From: Brachypterus glaber
Lineage: Eukaryota; Arthropoda; Insecta; Coleoptera; Kateretidae
Assembly: GCA_958510825.1 (NCBI GenBank)
Contig: OY294047.1
Span: 3,472,001 to 3,536,000, forward strand
DNA: 64,000 nucleotides
Direction of reading: 5' to 3'
Below, piece after piece: positions 18,482 to 31,339 of the stretch (the stretch's first letter is position 1; each line of letters starts with the position of its first letter). The position numbers and the translations under genes were made by a program. The notes under the pieces were generated by a model that was not told the origin of the DNA, searched no databases, and saw only the letters and a program-made list of their open reading frames with translations.

Positions 18482-21039
18482 AAGTCGAAAAAAAGCTAAA
18501 AAATATATCTTCCCGTAGTAGTAGGGTCCTAATTTTTTCAGAGTGGGTTTCTTATTACTGTTAGACTAATTTAAAATCATATTGGTTTTGGGTCAAAGTC
18601 TCTGAGAGGCTCAAAAAAATAAATTCAGTCACAGCACCCAGGTCGATAAAAAGCTAAACAATACATCTTCCCGTAGTAGTAGGGTCCTAATTTTTTCAGA
18701 GTGGGTTTCTCATCACTGTTAGACTAATTTACAATCATATTGGTTTTGGGTCAAAATCTCTGAGAGGCTCAAAAAAATAAATTCAGTCACAGCACCCAGG
18801 TCGAAAAAAGCTAAAAAATATATCTTCCCGTAGTAGTAGGGTCCTAATTTTCTCAGAGTGGGTTTCTCATCACTGTTAGACTAATTTAAAATCATATTGG
18901 TTTTGGGTCAAAGTCTCTGAGAGGCTCAAAAAAATAAATTCAGTCACAGCACCCAGGTCGATAAAAAGCTAAAAAATACATCTTCCCGTAGTAGTAGGGT
19001 CCTAATTTTTTCAGAGTGGGTTTCTCATCACTGTTGGACTAATTTACAATCATATTGGTTTTGGGTCAAAGTCACTGAGAGGCTCAAAAAAATAAATTCA
19101 GTCACAGCACCCAGGTCGAAAAAAAGCTAAAAAATATATCTTCCCGTAGTAGTAGGGTCCTAATTTTCTCAGAGTGGGTTTCTCATCACTGTTAGACTAA
19201 TTTAAAATCATATTGGTTTTGGGTCAAAGTCTCTGAGAGGCTCAAAAAAATAAATTCAGTCACAGCACCCAGGTCGATAAAAAGCTAAAAAATACATCTT
19301 CCCGTAGTAGTAGGGTCCTAATTTTTTCAGAGTGGGTTTCTCATCACTGTTAGACTAATTTACAATCATATTGGTTTTGGGTCAAAGTCACTGAGAGGCT
19401 CAAAAAAATAAATTCAGTCACAGCACCCAGGTCGAAAAAAGCTAAAAAATATATCTTCCCGTAGTAGTAGGGTCCTAATTTTCTCAGAGTGGGTTTCTCA
19501 TCACTGTTAGACTAATTTAAAATCATATTGGTTTTGGGTCAAAGTCTCTGAGAGGCTCAAAAAAATAAATTCAGTCACAGCACCCAGGTCGATAAAAAGC
19601 TAAAAAATACATCTTCCCGTAGTAGTAGGGTCCTAATTTTTTCAGAGTGGGTTTCTCATCACTGTTGGACTAATTTACAATCATATTGGTTTTGGGTCAA
19701 AGTCACTGAGAGGCTCAAAAAAATAAATTCAGTCACAGCACCCAGGTCGAAAAAAAGCTAAAAAATATATCTTCCCGTAGTAGTAGGGTCCTAATTTTTT
19801 CAGAGTGGGTTTCTCATCACTGTTAGACTAATTTACAATCATATTGGTTTTGGGTCAAAATCTCTGAGAGGCTCAAAAAAATAAATTCAGTCACAGCACC
19901 CAGGTCGAAAAAAAGCTAAAAAATATATCTTCCCGTAGTAGTAGGGTCCTAATTTTTTTAGAGTGGATTTCTCATTACTTTTAGACTAATTTAAAATCAT
20001 ATTGGTTTTGGGTCAAAGTCTCTGAGAGGCTCAAAAAAATAAATTCAGTCACAGCACCCAGGTCGATAAAAAGCTAAAAAATACATCTTCCCGTAGTAGT
20101 AGGGTCCTAATTTTTTCAGAGTGGGTTTCTCATCACTGTTAGACTAATTTACAATCATATTGGTTTTGGGTCAAAGTCACTGAGAGGCTCAAAAAAATAA
20201 ATTCAGTCACAGCACCCAGGTCGATAAAAAGCTAAACAATACATCTTCCCGTAGTAGTAGGGTCTTAATTTTTTCAGAGTGGGTTTCTCATCACTGTTAG
20301 ACTAATTTACAATCATATTGGTTTTGGGTCAAAGTCTCTGAGAGGCTCAAAAAAATAAATTCAGTCACAGCACCCAGGTCGAAAAAAAGCTAAAAAATAT
20401 ATCTTCCCGTAGTAGTAGGGTCCTAATTTTTTCAGAGTGGATTTCTAATTAGTGTTAGACTAATTTAAAATCATATTGGTTTTGGGTCAAAGTCTCTGAG
20501 AGGCTCAAAAAAATAAATTCAGTCACAGCACCCAGGTCGAAAAAAAGCTAAAAAATATATCTTCCCGTAGTAGTAGGGTCCTAATTTTTTCAGAGTGGGT
20601 TTCTCATCACTGTTAGACTAATTTACAATCATATTGGTTTTGGGTCAAAGTCACTGAGAGGCTCAAAAAAATAAATTCAGTCACAGCACCAAGGTCAAAA
20701 AAAAGCTAAAAAATATATCTTCCCGTAGTAGTAGGGTCCTAATTTTTTCAGAGTGGGTTTCTCATCACTGTTAGACTAATTTAAAAACATATTGGTTTTG
20801 GGTCAAAGTCTCTGAGAGGCTCAAAAAAATAAATTCAGTCACAGCACCCAGGTCGAAAAAAAGCTAAAAAATATATCTTCCCGTAGTAGTGGGGTTCTAA
20901 TTTTTTCAGAGTGGGTTTCTCATTACTATTAGACTAATTTAAAATCATATTGGTTTTGGGTCAAAGTCTCTGAGAGGCACCCAAGTCGATAAAAAGCTAA
21001 AAAATATATCTTCCCGTAGTAGTAGGGTCCTAATTTTTT
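18482..21039 (+). repeat. Left satellite array, 158-bp unit, about 16 copies
   Basis: The unit starts GTCGAAAAAAAGCTAAAAAA and contains CTTCCCGTAGTAGTAGGGTC, ATCATATTGGTTTTGGGTCA and CAGTCACAGCACCCAG. Starts are at 18484, 18642, 18800, 18957, 19115, 19272, 19430, 19587 and onward. Two variants alternate: A (ATATATC, TTAAAATC, GTCTCTG) and B (GATAAAAAG, ACATC, TTACAATC, GTCACTG). Copies at 18957 and 19587 share GTTGGAC, 630 bp apart, so blocks of four units were amplified. One late copy (about 20977) has lost about 25 bp. Confidence 0.95.
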
Positions 21040-24000
21040 GTTTTTTTTTTCGTTTTACGAAAAAAGAAACTTTTTTTAAAATTTTTTTTTTTAATATTTT
21101 TTTTGGTTTCGTTCATCCTGCGCCCCCTTTCAAACTTTTTTCAATTTAGTTTTTCACTAAAATATGCATTTTACCATTGTCCAACATCTGCATACTCAGC
21201 TCCTTAAAAAAATTAATAGTTTTTTCTCTAAATGTTCTGGTCGATTCCAGGAGCTGGGCGGTTTTGCTTATTAAAGTTATAATTTTTTTTTTTTTGAAAA
21301 TATCGTTTGGTTTCGTTATTTTTTCGCTGATCCTTATTTTTTTTTTCGTTTTACGGAAAAAGAAAATTTTTTGAAAAATTTTTTTTTTAATATTTCGTTT
21401 GTTTTCGTTATATTTTCGCTCATCCTGCGCCCCCTATCAAACTTTTTTCAATTTAGTTTTTCACTAAAATATGCATTTTACCATTGTCCAACATCTGCAT
21501 ACTCAGCTCCTTAAAAAAATTAATAGTTTTTCCTCTAAATGTTCTGGTCGATTCCAGGAGCTGGGCGGTTTTGCTTATTAAAGTTATAATTTTTTTTTTT
21601 TGAAAATATCGTTTGGTTTCGTTATTTTTTCGCTGATCCTTATTTTTTTTTTCGTTTTACGAAAAAAGAAAATTTTTTGAAAATTTTTTTTTTTTTAATA
21701 TTTCGTTTGTTTTCGTTATATTTTCGCTCATCCTGCGCCCCCTATCGAACTTTTTTCATTTTTTTTTTACTAAAATATGCATTTTACCATTTTCCAACAT
21801 GTAAATACTCAACTCCTTAAAAAAATGAATGGTTTTTCCTCTAAATGTTCTGGTCGATTCCAGGAGCTGGGCGGTTTTGCTTATTAAATTTATAAAAAAA
21901 TTTTTTTTCGTTTTATGAAAAAAGAAACTTTTGAAAATATATTTTTTTTTTGAAAATATTTCGTTTGGTTTCGTTTTTTTTTTTTTCGCTCATCAAACTT
22001 TTTTCAATTTTTTTTTCACTAAAATATGCATTTTACCAAAGTCCAACATGTACACACTCAACTCCTTTAAAAAAAATAATAGTTTTTCCTCTATATGTTC
22101 TGGTCGATTCCAGGTTTTGCTTATTAAATTTATAAAAAAAAAAATTTTTTTGAAAATATCGTTTGGTTTCGTTATTTTTTCGCTGATCCTTATTTTTTTT
22201 TCGTTTTACGGAAAAAGAAAATTTTTTGAAAAAAAATTTTTTTTTTTAATATTTCGTTTGGTTTCGTTATATTTTTGCTCATCCTGCGCCCCCTATCGAA
22301 CTTTTTTCAATTTTTTTTTCACTAAAATATACATTTTACCATTGTCCAACATGTACATACCCAGCTCCTTAAAAAAAATTAATAGTTTTTCCTCGAAATG
22401 TTCTGGTCGATTCCAGGAGCTGGGCGGTTTTGCTTATTAAATTTATAAAAAAAATTTTTTCGTTTTTTTTTTTCGTTTTATGAAACAAAAAACTTTTTTG
22501 AAAATATTTTTTTTTTTTGAAAATATTTTGTTTGGTTTCGTTTTTTTTCGCTCATCCTGCACCCCCTATCAAACTTTTTTCAATTTTTTTTTAACTAAAA
22601 TATGCATTTTACCAAAGTCCAACATGTACACACTCAACTCCTTTAAAAAAATGAATAGTTTTTCCTCTATATGTTTTGGTCGATTCCAGGAGCTGGGCGG
22701 TTTTGCTTATTAAATTTATAAAAAAAAAAAAATTTTGAAAATATCGTTTGGTTTCGTTATTTTTTCGCTGATCCTTATTTTTTTTTTTCGTTTTACGAAA
22801 AAAAAAAAATTTAAAAAAATTTTTTTTTTTTTAATATTTCGTTTGGTTTCGTTATATTTTCGCTCATCCTGCGCCCCCTATCAAACTTTTTTCATTTTTT
22901 TTTTCACTAAAATATGCATTTTACCAAAGTCCAATATGTACACAATCAACTCCTTTAAAAAAATGCATAGTTTTTCCTCTATATGTTCTGGTCGATTCCA
23001 GGAGCTGGGCGGTTTTGCTTATTAAATTTATAAAAAAAAAAATTTTTTTTGAAAATGTCCTTTGGTTTCGTTATTTTTTCGCTGATCCTTATTTTTTTTT
23101 TTCGTTTTACGAAAAAAAAAAAATTTAAAATTTTTTTTTTTTTTTTTAATATTTCGTTTGGTTTCGTTATATTTTCGCTCATCCTGCGCCCCCTATCAAA
23201 CTTTTTTCAATTTTTTTTTCACTAAAATATGCATTTTACCATTGTCCAACATGTGTATACTCAGCTCCTTAAAAAAAATAATATTTTTTCCTCTAAATGA
23301 TCTTGAAAAAAAAATTTTTAAACTTGAAAAAAAAATTAAAATTTTTTTTTAATTTTTTTTATGTTTTTGATTTTAATGAACTATAGGGGATTATTTTTTT
23401 GGCAGAAGTATTTTTTTCGTTATCTAAAGATTTCGTTTGGTTTCGTTTTCTTTCGCTCATCCTGCGCCCCCTATCGAACTTTTTTCAATTTTTTTTTCAC
23501 TAAAATATACATTTTATCAAAGTCCAACATGTACATACTCAACTCCTTAAAAAAAATTAATAGTTTTTCCTCTATATGTTCTGGTCGATTCCAGGAGCTG
23601 GGCGGTTTTGCTTATTAAATTTATTTATTTATTGTTTTTTTGAAAATATCGTTTGGTTTCGTTATTTTTTCGCTGATCCTTATTTTTTTTTCGTTTTACG
23701 GAAAAAGAAAATTTTTTGAAAAAAATTTTTTTTTTTAATATTTCGTTTGGTTTCGTTATATTTTCGCTCATCCTGCGCCCCCTATCGAACTTTTTTCATT
23801 TTTTTTTTCACTAAAATATGCATTTTACCATTTTCCAACATGTACATACTCAACTCCTTAAAAAAAATGAATGGTTTTTCCTCTAAATGTTCTGGTCGAT
23901 TCCAGGAGCTGGGTGGTTTTGCTTCATTAATTTTTTTTTTGTTTTTTTTTTTATTTTTTTTCGTTTTACGAAAAAAGAAACTTTTTTGAAAAAAAAAATA

Positions 24001-24168
24001 AAAATAGTCGAAATGGTTTTTCCTCTAAATGTTCTGGTCGATTCCAGGAGCTGGGCGATTTTGCTTCATTAAATTTATAAAAAATTTTTTTTTGTTTTTT
24101 TTTTTAATTTTTTTTAGTTTTACAAAAAAAGAAACTTTTTTGAATTTTTTTTTTAAATTTCGTTTGGG
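21040..24168 (+). repeat. Spacer tandem array, about 306-bp unit, about 10 copies
   Basis: The unit contains ATTTTCGCTCATCCTGCGCC, ACTAAAATATGCATTTTACC, GGTCGATTCCAGGAGCTGGG and long T runs. GGTCGATTCC starts at 21239, 21546, 21852, 22102, 22405, 22679, 22990, 23583, 23894 and 24036, so spacings are about 300-311 with some shortened units and one degenerate unit near 23290. The Phe/Lys-rich open frames here come from the T runs and are not genes. Confidence 0.92.
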
Positions 24169-27100
24169 CCGGTGCTGCGATAAAATTTATTTTTTTGAGC
24201 CTCTCAGAGACTTCGACCCGAAACCAATATGATTTTAAATTAGTCTAACTGTAATGAGAAATCCACTCTAAAAAAATTAGGACCCTACTACTACGGGAAG
24301 ATATATTTTTTAGCTTTTTTTTGACCTGGGTGCTGTGACTGAATTTATTTTTTTGAGCCTCTCAGAGACTTTGACCCAAAACCAATATGATTGTAAATTA
24401 GTCTAACAGTGATGAAAAACCCACTCTGAAAAAATTAGGACCCTACTACTAAGGGAAGATATATTTTTTACCCTTTTATCGACCTGGGTGCTGTGACTGA
24501 ATTTATTTTTTTGAGCCTCTCAGAGACTTTGACCCAAAACCAATATGATTTTAAATTAGTCTAACTGTAATGAGAAATCCACTCTGAAAAAATTAGGACC
24601 CTACTACTACGGGAAGATATAATTTTTAGCTTTTTATCGACCTGGGTGCTGTGACTGAATTTATTTTTTTGAGCCTCTCAGAGACTTTGACCCAAAACCA
24701 ATATGATTGTAAATTAGTCTAACAGTGATAAGAAACCCACTCTGAAAAAATTAGGACCCTACTACTACGGGAAGATATATTTTTTAGCTTTTTATCGATC
24801 TGGGTGCTGTGACTGAATTTATTTTTTTGAGCCTCTCAGAGACTTTGACCCAAAACCAACATGATTTTAAATTAGTCTAACAGTAATAAGAAATCCACTC
24901 TGAAAAAATTAGGACCCTAATACTACGGGAAGATATATTTTTTAGCTTTTTTTTTGACCTGGGTGCTGTGACTGAATTTATTTTTTTGAGCCTCTCAGAG
25001 ACTTTGACCCAAAACCAATATGATTGTAAATTAGTCTAACAGTGATGAGAAACCCACTCTGAAAAAATTAGGACCCTACTACTACGGGAAGATATAATTT
25101 TTAGCTTTTTATCGACCTGGGTGCTGTGACTGAATTTATTTTTTTGAGCCTCTCAGAGACTTTGACCCAAAACCAATATGATTTTAAATTAGTCTAACAG
25201 TAATGAGAAATCCACTCTGAAAAAATTAGGACCCTACTACTACGGGAAGATCTATTTTTTAGCTTTTTTTCGACCTGGGTGCTGTGACTGAATTTATTTT
25301 TTTGAGCCTCTCAGAGACTTTGACCCAAAACCAATATGATTTTAAATTAGTCTAACAGTAATAAGAAATCCACTCTGAAAAAATTAGGACCCTAATACTA
25401 CGGGAAGATATAATTTTTAGCTTTTTATCGACCTGGGTGCTGTGACTGAATTTATTTTTTTGAGCCTCTCAGAGACTTTGACCCAAAACCAATATGATTG
25501 TAAATTAGTCTAACAGTGATGAGAAACCCACTCTGAAAAAAATAGGACCCTACTACTACGGGAAGATATAATTTTTAGCTTTTTATCGACCTGGGTGCTG
25601 TGACTGAATTTATTTTTTTGAGCCTCTCAGAGACTTTGACCCAAAACCAATATGATTTTAAATTAGTCTAACAGTAATGAGAAATCCACTCTGAAAAAAT
25701 TAGGACCCTACTACTACGGGAAGATCTATTTTTTAGCTTTTTATCGATCTGGGTGCTGTGACTGAATTTATTTTTTTGAGCCTCTCAGAGACTTTGACCC
25801 AAAACCAACATGATTTTAAATTAGTCTAACAGTAATAAGAAATCCACTCTGAAAAAATTAGGACCCTAATACTACGGGAAGATATATTTTTTAGCTTTTT
25901 TTTTGACCTGGGTGCTGTGACTGAATTTATTTTTTTGAGCCTCTCAGAGACTTTGACCCAAAACCAATATGATTGTAAATTAGTCTAACAGTGATGAGAA
26001 ACCCACTCTGAAAAAATTAGGACCCTACTACTACGGGAAGATATAATTTTTAGCTTTTTATCGACCTGGGTGCTGTGACTGAATTTATTTTTTTGAGCCT
26101 CTCAGAGACTTTGACCCAAAACCAATATGATTTTAAATTAGTCTAACAGTAATGAGAAATCCACTCTGAAAAAATTAGGACCCTACTACTACGGGAAGAT
26201 CTATTTTTTAGCTTTTTTTCGACCTGGGTGCTGTGACTGAATTTATTTTTTTGAGCCTCTCAGACTTTGACCCAAAACCAATATGATTGTAAATTAGTCT
26301 AATAGTGATGAGAAACCCACTTTGAAAAAATTAGGACCCTACTACTACGGGAAGATATATTTTTTAGCTTTTTATCGACCTGGGTGCTGTGACTGAATTT
26401 ATTTTTTTGAGCCTCTCAGAGACTTTGACCCAAAACCAATATGATTGTAAATTAGTCTAACAGTGATGAGAAACCCACTCTGAAAAAATTAGGACCCTAC
26501 TACTACGGGAAGATATAATTTTTAGCTTTTTATCGACCTGGGTGCTGTGACTGAATTTATTTTTTTGAGCCTCTCAGAGACTTTGACCCAAAACCAATAT
26601 GATTTTAAATTAGTCTAACAGTAATGAGAAATCCACTCTGAAAAAATTAGGACCCTACTACTACGGGAAGATATATTTTTTAGCTTTTTATCGACCTGGG
26701 TGCTGTGACTGAATTTATTTTTTTGAGCCTCTCAGAGACTTTGACCCAAAACCAATATGATTGTAAATTAGTCTAACAGTGATGAGAAACCCACTTTGAA
26801 AAAATTAGGACCCTACTACTACGGGAAGATATATTTTTTAGCTTTTTATCGACCTGGGTGCTGTGACTGAATTTATTTTTTTGAGCCTCTCAGAGACTTT
26901 GACCCAAAACCAATATGATTTTAAATTAGTCTAACAGTAATGAGAAATCCACTCTGAAAAAATTAGGACCCTACTACTACGGGAAGATATATTTTTTAGC
27001 TTTTTATCGACCTGGGTGCTGTGACTGAATTTATTTTTTTGAGCCTCTCAGAGACTTTGACCCAAAACCAATATGATTGTAAATTAGTCTAACAGTGATG

Positions 27101-27989
27101 AGAAACCCACTTTGAAAAAATTAGGACCCTACTACTACGGGAAGATATATTTTTTAGCTTTTTATCGACCTGGGTGCTGTGACTGAATTTATTTTTTTGA
27201 GCCTCTCAGAGACTTTGACCCAAAACCAATATGATTTTAAATTAGTCTAACACTAATTAGAAATCCACTCTGAAAAAATTAGGACCCTACTACTACGGGA
27301 AGATATATTTTTTAGCTTTTTTTCGACCTGGGTGCTGTGACTGAATTTATTTTTTTGAGCCTCTCAGAGACTTTGACCCAAAACCAATATGATTGTAAAT
27401 TAGTCTAACAGTGATAAGAAACCCACTCTGAAAAAATTAGGACCCTACTACTACGGGAAGATATATTTTTTAGCTTTATATCGACCTGGGTGCTGTGACT
27501 GAATTTATTTTTTTGAGCCTCTCAGAGACTTTGACCCAAAACCAATATGATTTTAAATTGGTCTAACAGTAATGAGAAATCCACTCTGAAAAAATTAGGA
27601 CCCTACTACTACGGGAAGATATATTTTTTAGCTTTTTTTTGACCTGGGTGCTGTGACTGAATTTATTTTTTTGAGCCTCTCAGAGACTTTGACCCAAAAC
27701 CAATATGATGGTAAATTAGTCTGACAGTGATGAGAAACCTACTCTGAAAAAATTAGGACCCTACTACTACGGGAAGATATATTTTTTAGCTTTTTATCGA
27801 CCTGGGTGCTGTGACTGAATTTATTTTTTTTGAGCCTCTCAGAGACTTTGACCCATAACCAATATGATTGTAAATTAGTCTAACAGTGATGAGAAACCCA
27901 CTCTGAAAAAATAAGAACTCTGCTACTACGGGAAGATCTATTTTTTAGCTTTTTTTCGACATTGGTGCTGGGATTGAATTTATTTTTTT
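24169..27989 (-). repeat. Right satellite array, inverted, about 24 copies
   Basis: This is the same 158-bp unit as the left array in reverse complement (GACCCTACTACTACGGGAAG, TGACCCAAAACCAATATGAT, CTGGGTGCTGTGACTG). The A/B alternation (ATGATTTTAAATTAG and ATGATTGTAAATTAG; TAATGAG and GATGAG) is kept. The last unit, at about 27960-27989, is degenerate (TTGGTGCTGGGATTG). Confidence 0.95.
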
Positions 27990-29398
27990 ACTACTAACGT
28001 TCGTTTTAAAATTGTTTTTTTTATTTATAAAAAGTCGAAACCAAACCAAAATGTAGATTACTTACAAATTTCTAATTAATATACTTAAAAAACAACATTT
28101 TACTCTCATTTTACACAATATTTACTTTCTTACACAACATATTTTTCTTAATCGGAACAACACTCAACGGGGTGCTGGATTCTTGGTGCCAACTTTATAT
28201 CCGTAAGCACAGCGGTTTTTTCTTCTCTTCAACGGTTTTTTTAACAACTTTTTTGAATTAATTTTGACGTTTATCAGTCGTACCACCGTAATAATCTATA
28301 TTATACTACATATCACATAGGCAACTAACATTACATTTATGTGTATAACAAGTTGTCTAAACAAATAGGTTATGTAACTATTTAAACAATGGAGTGTATT
28401 TTAAGTTGCCAAGTAAATACGTATGTTCAGCCAAACCAAAGTATTTTACAAAAAGTAGGCAACTAACGTTAGGAATTCTAACGTTAGATACCGGGACATT
28501 TGTGCATTAAATACACGTTAGAAAAACGTTTATCTAACGTTAAATTTCTACTAGGGTATAGGTACTTATCTACTATAGGAACTAAATAAAACGACAAAAC
28601 ATTTTTATACAAACTAATTTGTTTCTTAATTAAGTACCTATACAAATTTTTAATATTTATTATATAGTTACATGTTCACATTTAATAATTTCATATTTTA
28701 TCGGTGATTCTTTTAATGGTTTTCTCTTTTGCTTCATTTTGATTCTGTTAGTATCGCTAACTTTTTGACCATATGAAAGTCTTTTTTGTAACTGCTGAAA
28801 CTAAACAATGTGTTTAAGTATATATACTTATTTTTTTATTTTTTACAAGTGTAAATATTATTTTCCTACGATCCTCCATGAAAATTTAGAAAACGCCTTA
28901 TATCACACTAGTTTGATATTTTTCTATCACCCTAGTGTGATATTTATATATGGAGGGTTGCCTAATTTTATTTAGAAATGTCTAGATTTTATAAAAATTA
29001 CTTAATTTTGATTTAGTTACCTTACATTTTATCATCAAAATACACACTATTTTTCTTATGAAATATAAAACAGTACAATTTTACTGTCTAACCACAGATT
29101 CTGTGATTCTAAAATTTAACAAACTGTCAAGTTTTCCTTCATTTAGGACAAGTATATAGGCAATGCATTAAACAGCTATGTAATATAATATTACCTCTCG
29201 TATTACCTATATTGTATTAAATATAAAACCAAGAAAACTAAAGGTAAATGAAAATCATATCTCCTGTTTGACATACAAATATAAATTTGTATGCTATTTA
29301 TTATTATTTTTTGCTTTGATTTTCTTAAAAATTAATAAAAATTAGAAAATTTTGAAATAAGAAACTTCATATTTTATCGGGATCGTAGGAAAAATAGT
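27990..29398. other. Intergenic, no gene; short word clusters
   Basis: 28171-28199 is the inverted copy of the Aurora upstream block. Near 28455-28560 the word CTAACGTTAG recurs (AACTAACGTTAGGAATTCTA, TATCTAACGTTAAATTTC). Near 28895-28950 ATCACACTAGTTTGATAT and ATCACCCTAGTGTGATAT lie back to back. Otherwise AT-rich; no splice-consistent exon was found. Confidence 0.5.
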
Positions 29399-29470
29399 GT
29401 ACATAACTCGTTGGAAAGTGTATTTCATACACTCGTGGGATTTGTCACTTTCCACACTAGTTATGTAATA
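29399..29470. repeat. Short palindrome
   Basis: TACATAACTCGTTGGAAAGTG pairs imperfectly with CACTTTCCACACTAGTTATGTA over about 72 bp. A hairpin with no coding role; the open frame crossing it is not gene-like. Confidence 0.65.
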
Positions 29471-29497
29471 TACTATACCTATAACCATATCCACGTC

Positions 29498-30503
29498 TGG
29501 CCCATTCCGAGACAGACCAACTCAGTCATTTCCCTCAATTCTTTATTTTTGAGTAATATTTTGCCTACACATATATACTATATCTGTATGATCCAGGAAG
29601 AAATTTGAAACCTTTATCTGTTGTAGTCTTGGAGATGTCCGGTTTTGAAACAAAAATCACCCGTCAGTGATCTAATTAAATGACAATATTTAGAAAACTA
29701 TAAAAGTTAAAAATTTCGTCGGGTTGCATTTTTAAGCTAATAAATTGCCTTTTTTAAGTTGCTAAAAAATATTAATTTGGGTCAACAACATGTCCAACAT
29801 GCCAAAAATAATTATTTTTTAGCCGCTTATTACACCAAAAAGGCCACTTTTATTTTTATGAAAAAAATTATGAGTTTTTGTAGTTCTGCTGTTTAGATGT
29901 GGTTCAAATTTCAAGATGCATGCATGTACCAACGAGCAACCTAGATTAGAACATTGGTGAGCCCCTCGTTACTTTTGACCAAATCTGCGCTGCGCACTCC
30001 TGCATTTTATTTTATTCCAGACGAACCAATAGAATGACCATCTTGAAATTTGAACCACATCTTACCAAAAGAACAGCAAATACTTAACCACACATAGTCA
30101 AAAGCACAGTAAACACTTTTTTGGTGTAAGAAGCCGATAAAAAATATTTCATATTGGACTTCACATGTTTTTGACCCAAATCCATATTTTTTAATATTTA
30201 TTAAAAAAATGCAATTTGTTAGCTTAAAAATGCAATCAAAACGAAATATCTAACTTTTATAGTTTTCTAGATATTGTGATTTAAGTAGACGGGTGTTTTT
30301 GGCGATCTTTTGAAAATTTCAAAACCGGACATCTCCAAGTCTACAACCATTGACTAAGTATATTCTCCTCTTTAACCAATGCTACAACAGATAATGGTTT
30401 TAAATTTATTTCTGAATCATATATAGTATCTATATGTAGGCAAAATATTACTCAAATATAAAGAATTGAGGGAAATGGCTGAGTTGGTCTGTCTTGGAAT
30501 TCC
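29498..30503. mobile_element. 1-kb foldback element
   Basis: AGACAGACCAACTCAGTCAT at the left end matches the complement of TGGCTGAGTTGGTCTGTCT at the right. The arms continue through TTGAGTAATATTTTGCCTAC, GGAGATGTCCGGTTTTG and ATGTGGTTCAAATTTCAAGA, so nearly the whole element folds back. One arm also occurs alone at 43125-43190. No protein. Confidence 0.85.
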
Positions 30504-31171
30504 CGGCTATCCGTCGTTTTCCCTTATTTCCGACGGGCCAAGGTTTTTATGTCAACGGCATAAGGCGGCCGCTCGACATATGTTTGCTGGCTAAGAATTT
30601 TGCTCAAAATCGAGTTTTTCTGATGTACAACACAAAAATAAACAAAAAGAACTGCTGCCACCAAAACAATATTTACATGTATAGAAAAAAAAAGAACTGC
30701 AAAAAGAACTGCAGAATTGCTAATTAATTATCAGCTGCTGCAACTGCTATTAATTGGTGCTCGGGATTTGATTTTTGGTGAGCCTTTTGTTTTGGTTGTC
30801 ACTTTTTTGCCAAATCAAGGTTTCTTCCGAGCAATATTTTTGTCTTGCGCCGGCCCTGTAGGTAGGTATGTACGTGTTTAGGTATGTACCTTTTCTAATG
30901 ATGTCGGTTTTAATAATAAATTCTCTGTTTTACTGTTCTGAATTTTATTTGCTTGCTTTTTATGCCCATCAATTTTATAATCTTGCTCTGAAACGCTTTG
31001 TAAATTGTAGTCAAAACTTTTGTTCGCTGTTCCATCGAATTCATGTTCATTACTTAATTTTTGATTTGATATAAATTCTTCATAATAACTAAAAACAAGC
31101 CGTGAAGATATTCGCAGGGGATGTTATAGACAAAAAAATAAAAAAAACTTATTTGGAGTTAAACTTAAAAG
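30504..31171. other. Intergenic, no gene seen
   Basis: No repeat family from elsewhere in the window and no exon with convincing splice sites. The small open frames do not resemble known proteins. Confidence 0.4.
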
Positions 31172-31310
31172 TAGAGCACTATAGATGGGTAGATAAACCT
31201 ATTAGTTATAACTACCCTATAGGGTAGGTAGATATTTTTAGTTTTTTTTTTGTGTAGTGTGCAAACTACCTACATACCCCTAACAAACATTCCTATCCAG
31301 TGCTCTATTT
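31172..31310. repeat. Small TIR-like element with GGGTAGGTAG words
   Basis: AGAGCACTATAGATGGGTAG and TCCTATCCAGTGCTCTAT form imperfect inverted ends. The interior repeats ACTACCCTATAGGGTAGGTA and CTACCTACATACCCC in both orientations. Confidence 0.5.
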
Positions 31311-31339
31311 AAAAGCATACCTATTATAGTTATTTTTAT

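Noticed and set aside
18484..21039. CRISPR-like array
   Set aside because: The whole 158-bp unit is repeated, with no unique spacers, and the genome is eukaryotic.
21177..24232. Many overlapping open frames with Phe/Lys-rich proteins in the spacer array
   Set aside because: They come from T and A runs in the 306-bp tandem repeat, recur with each unit, have no domain and shift frame with run length.
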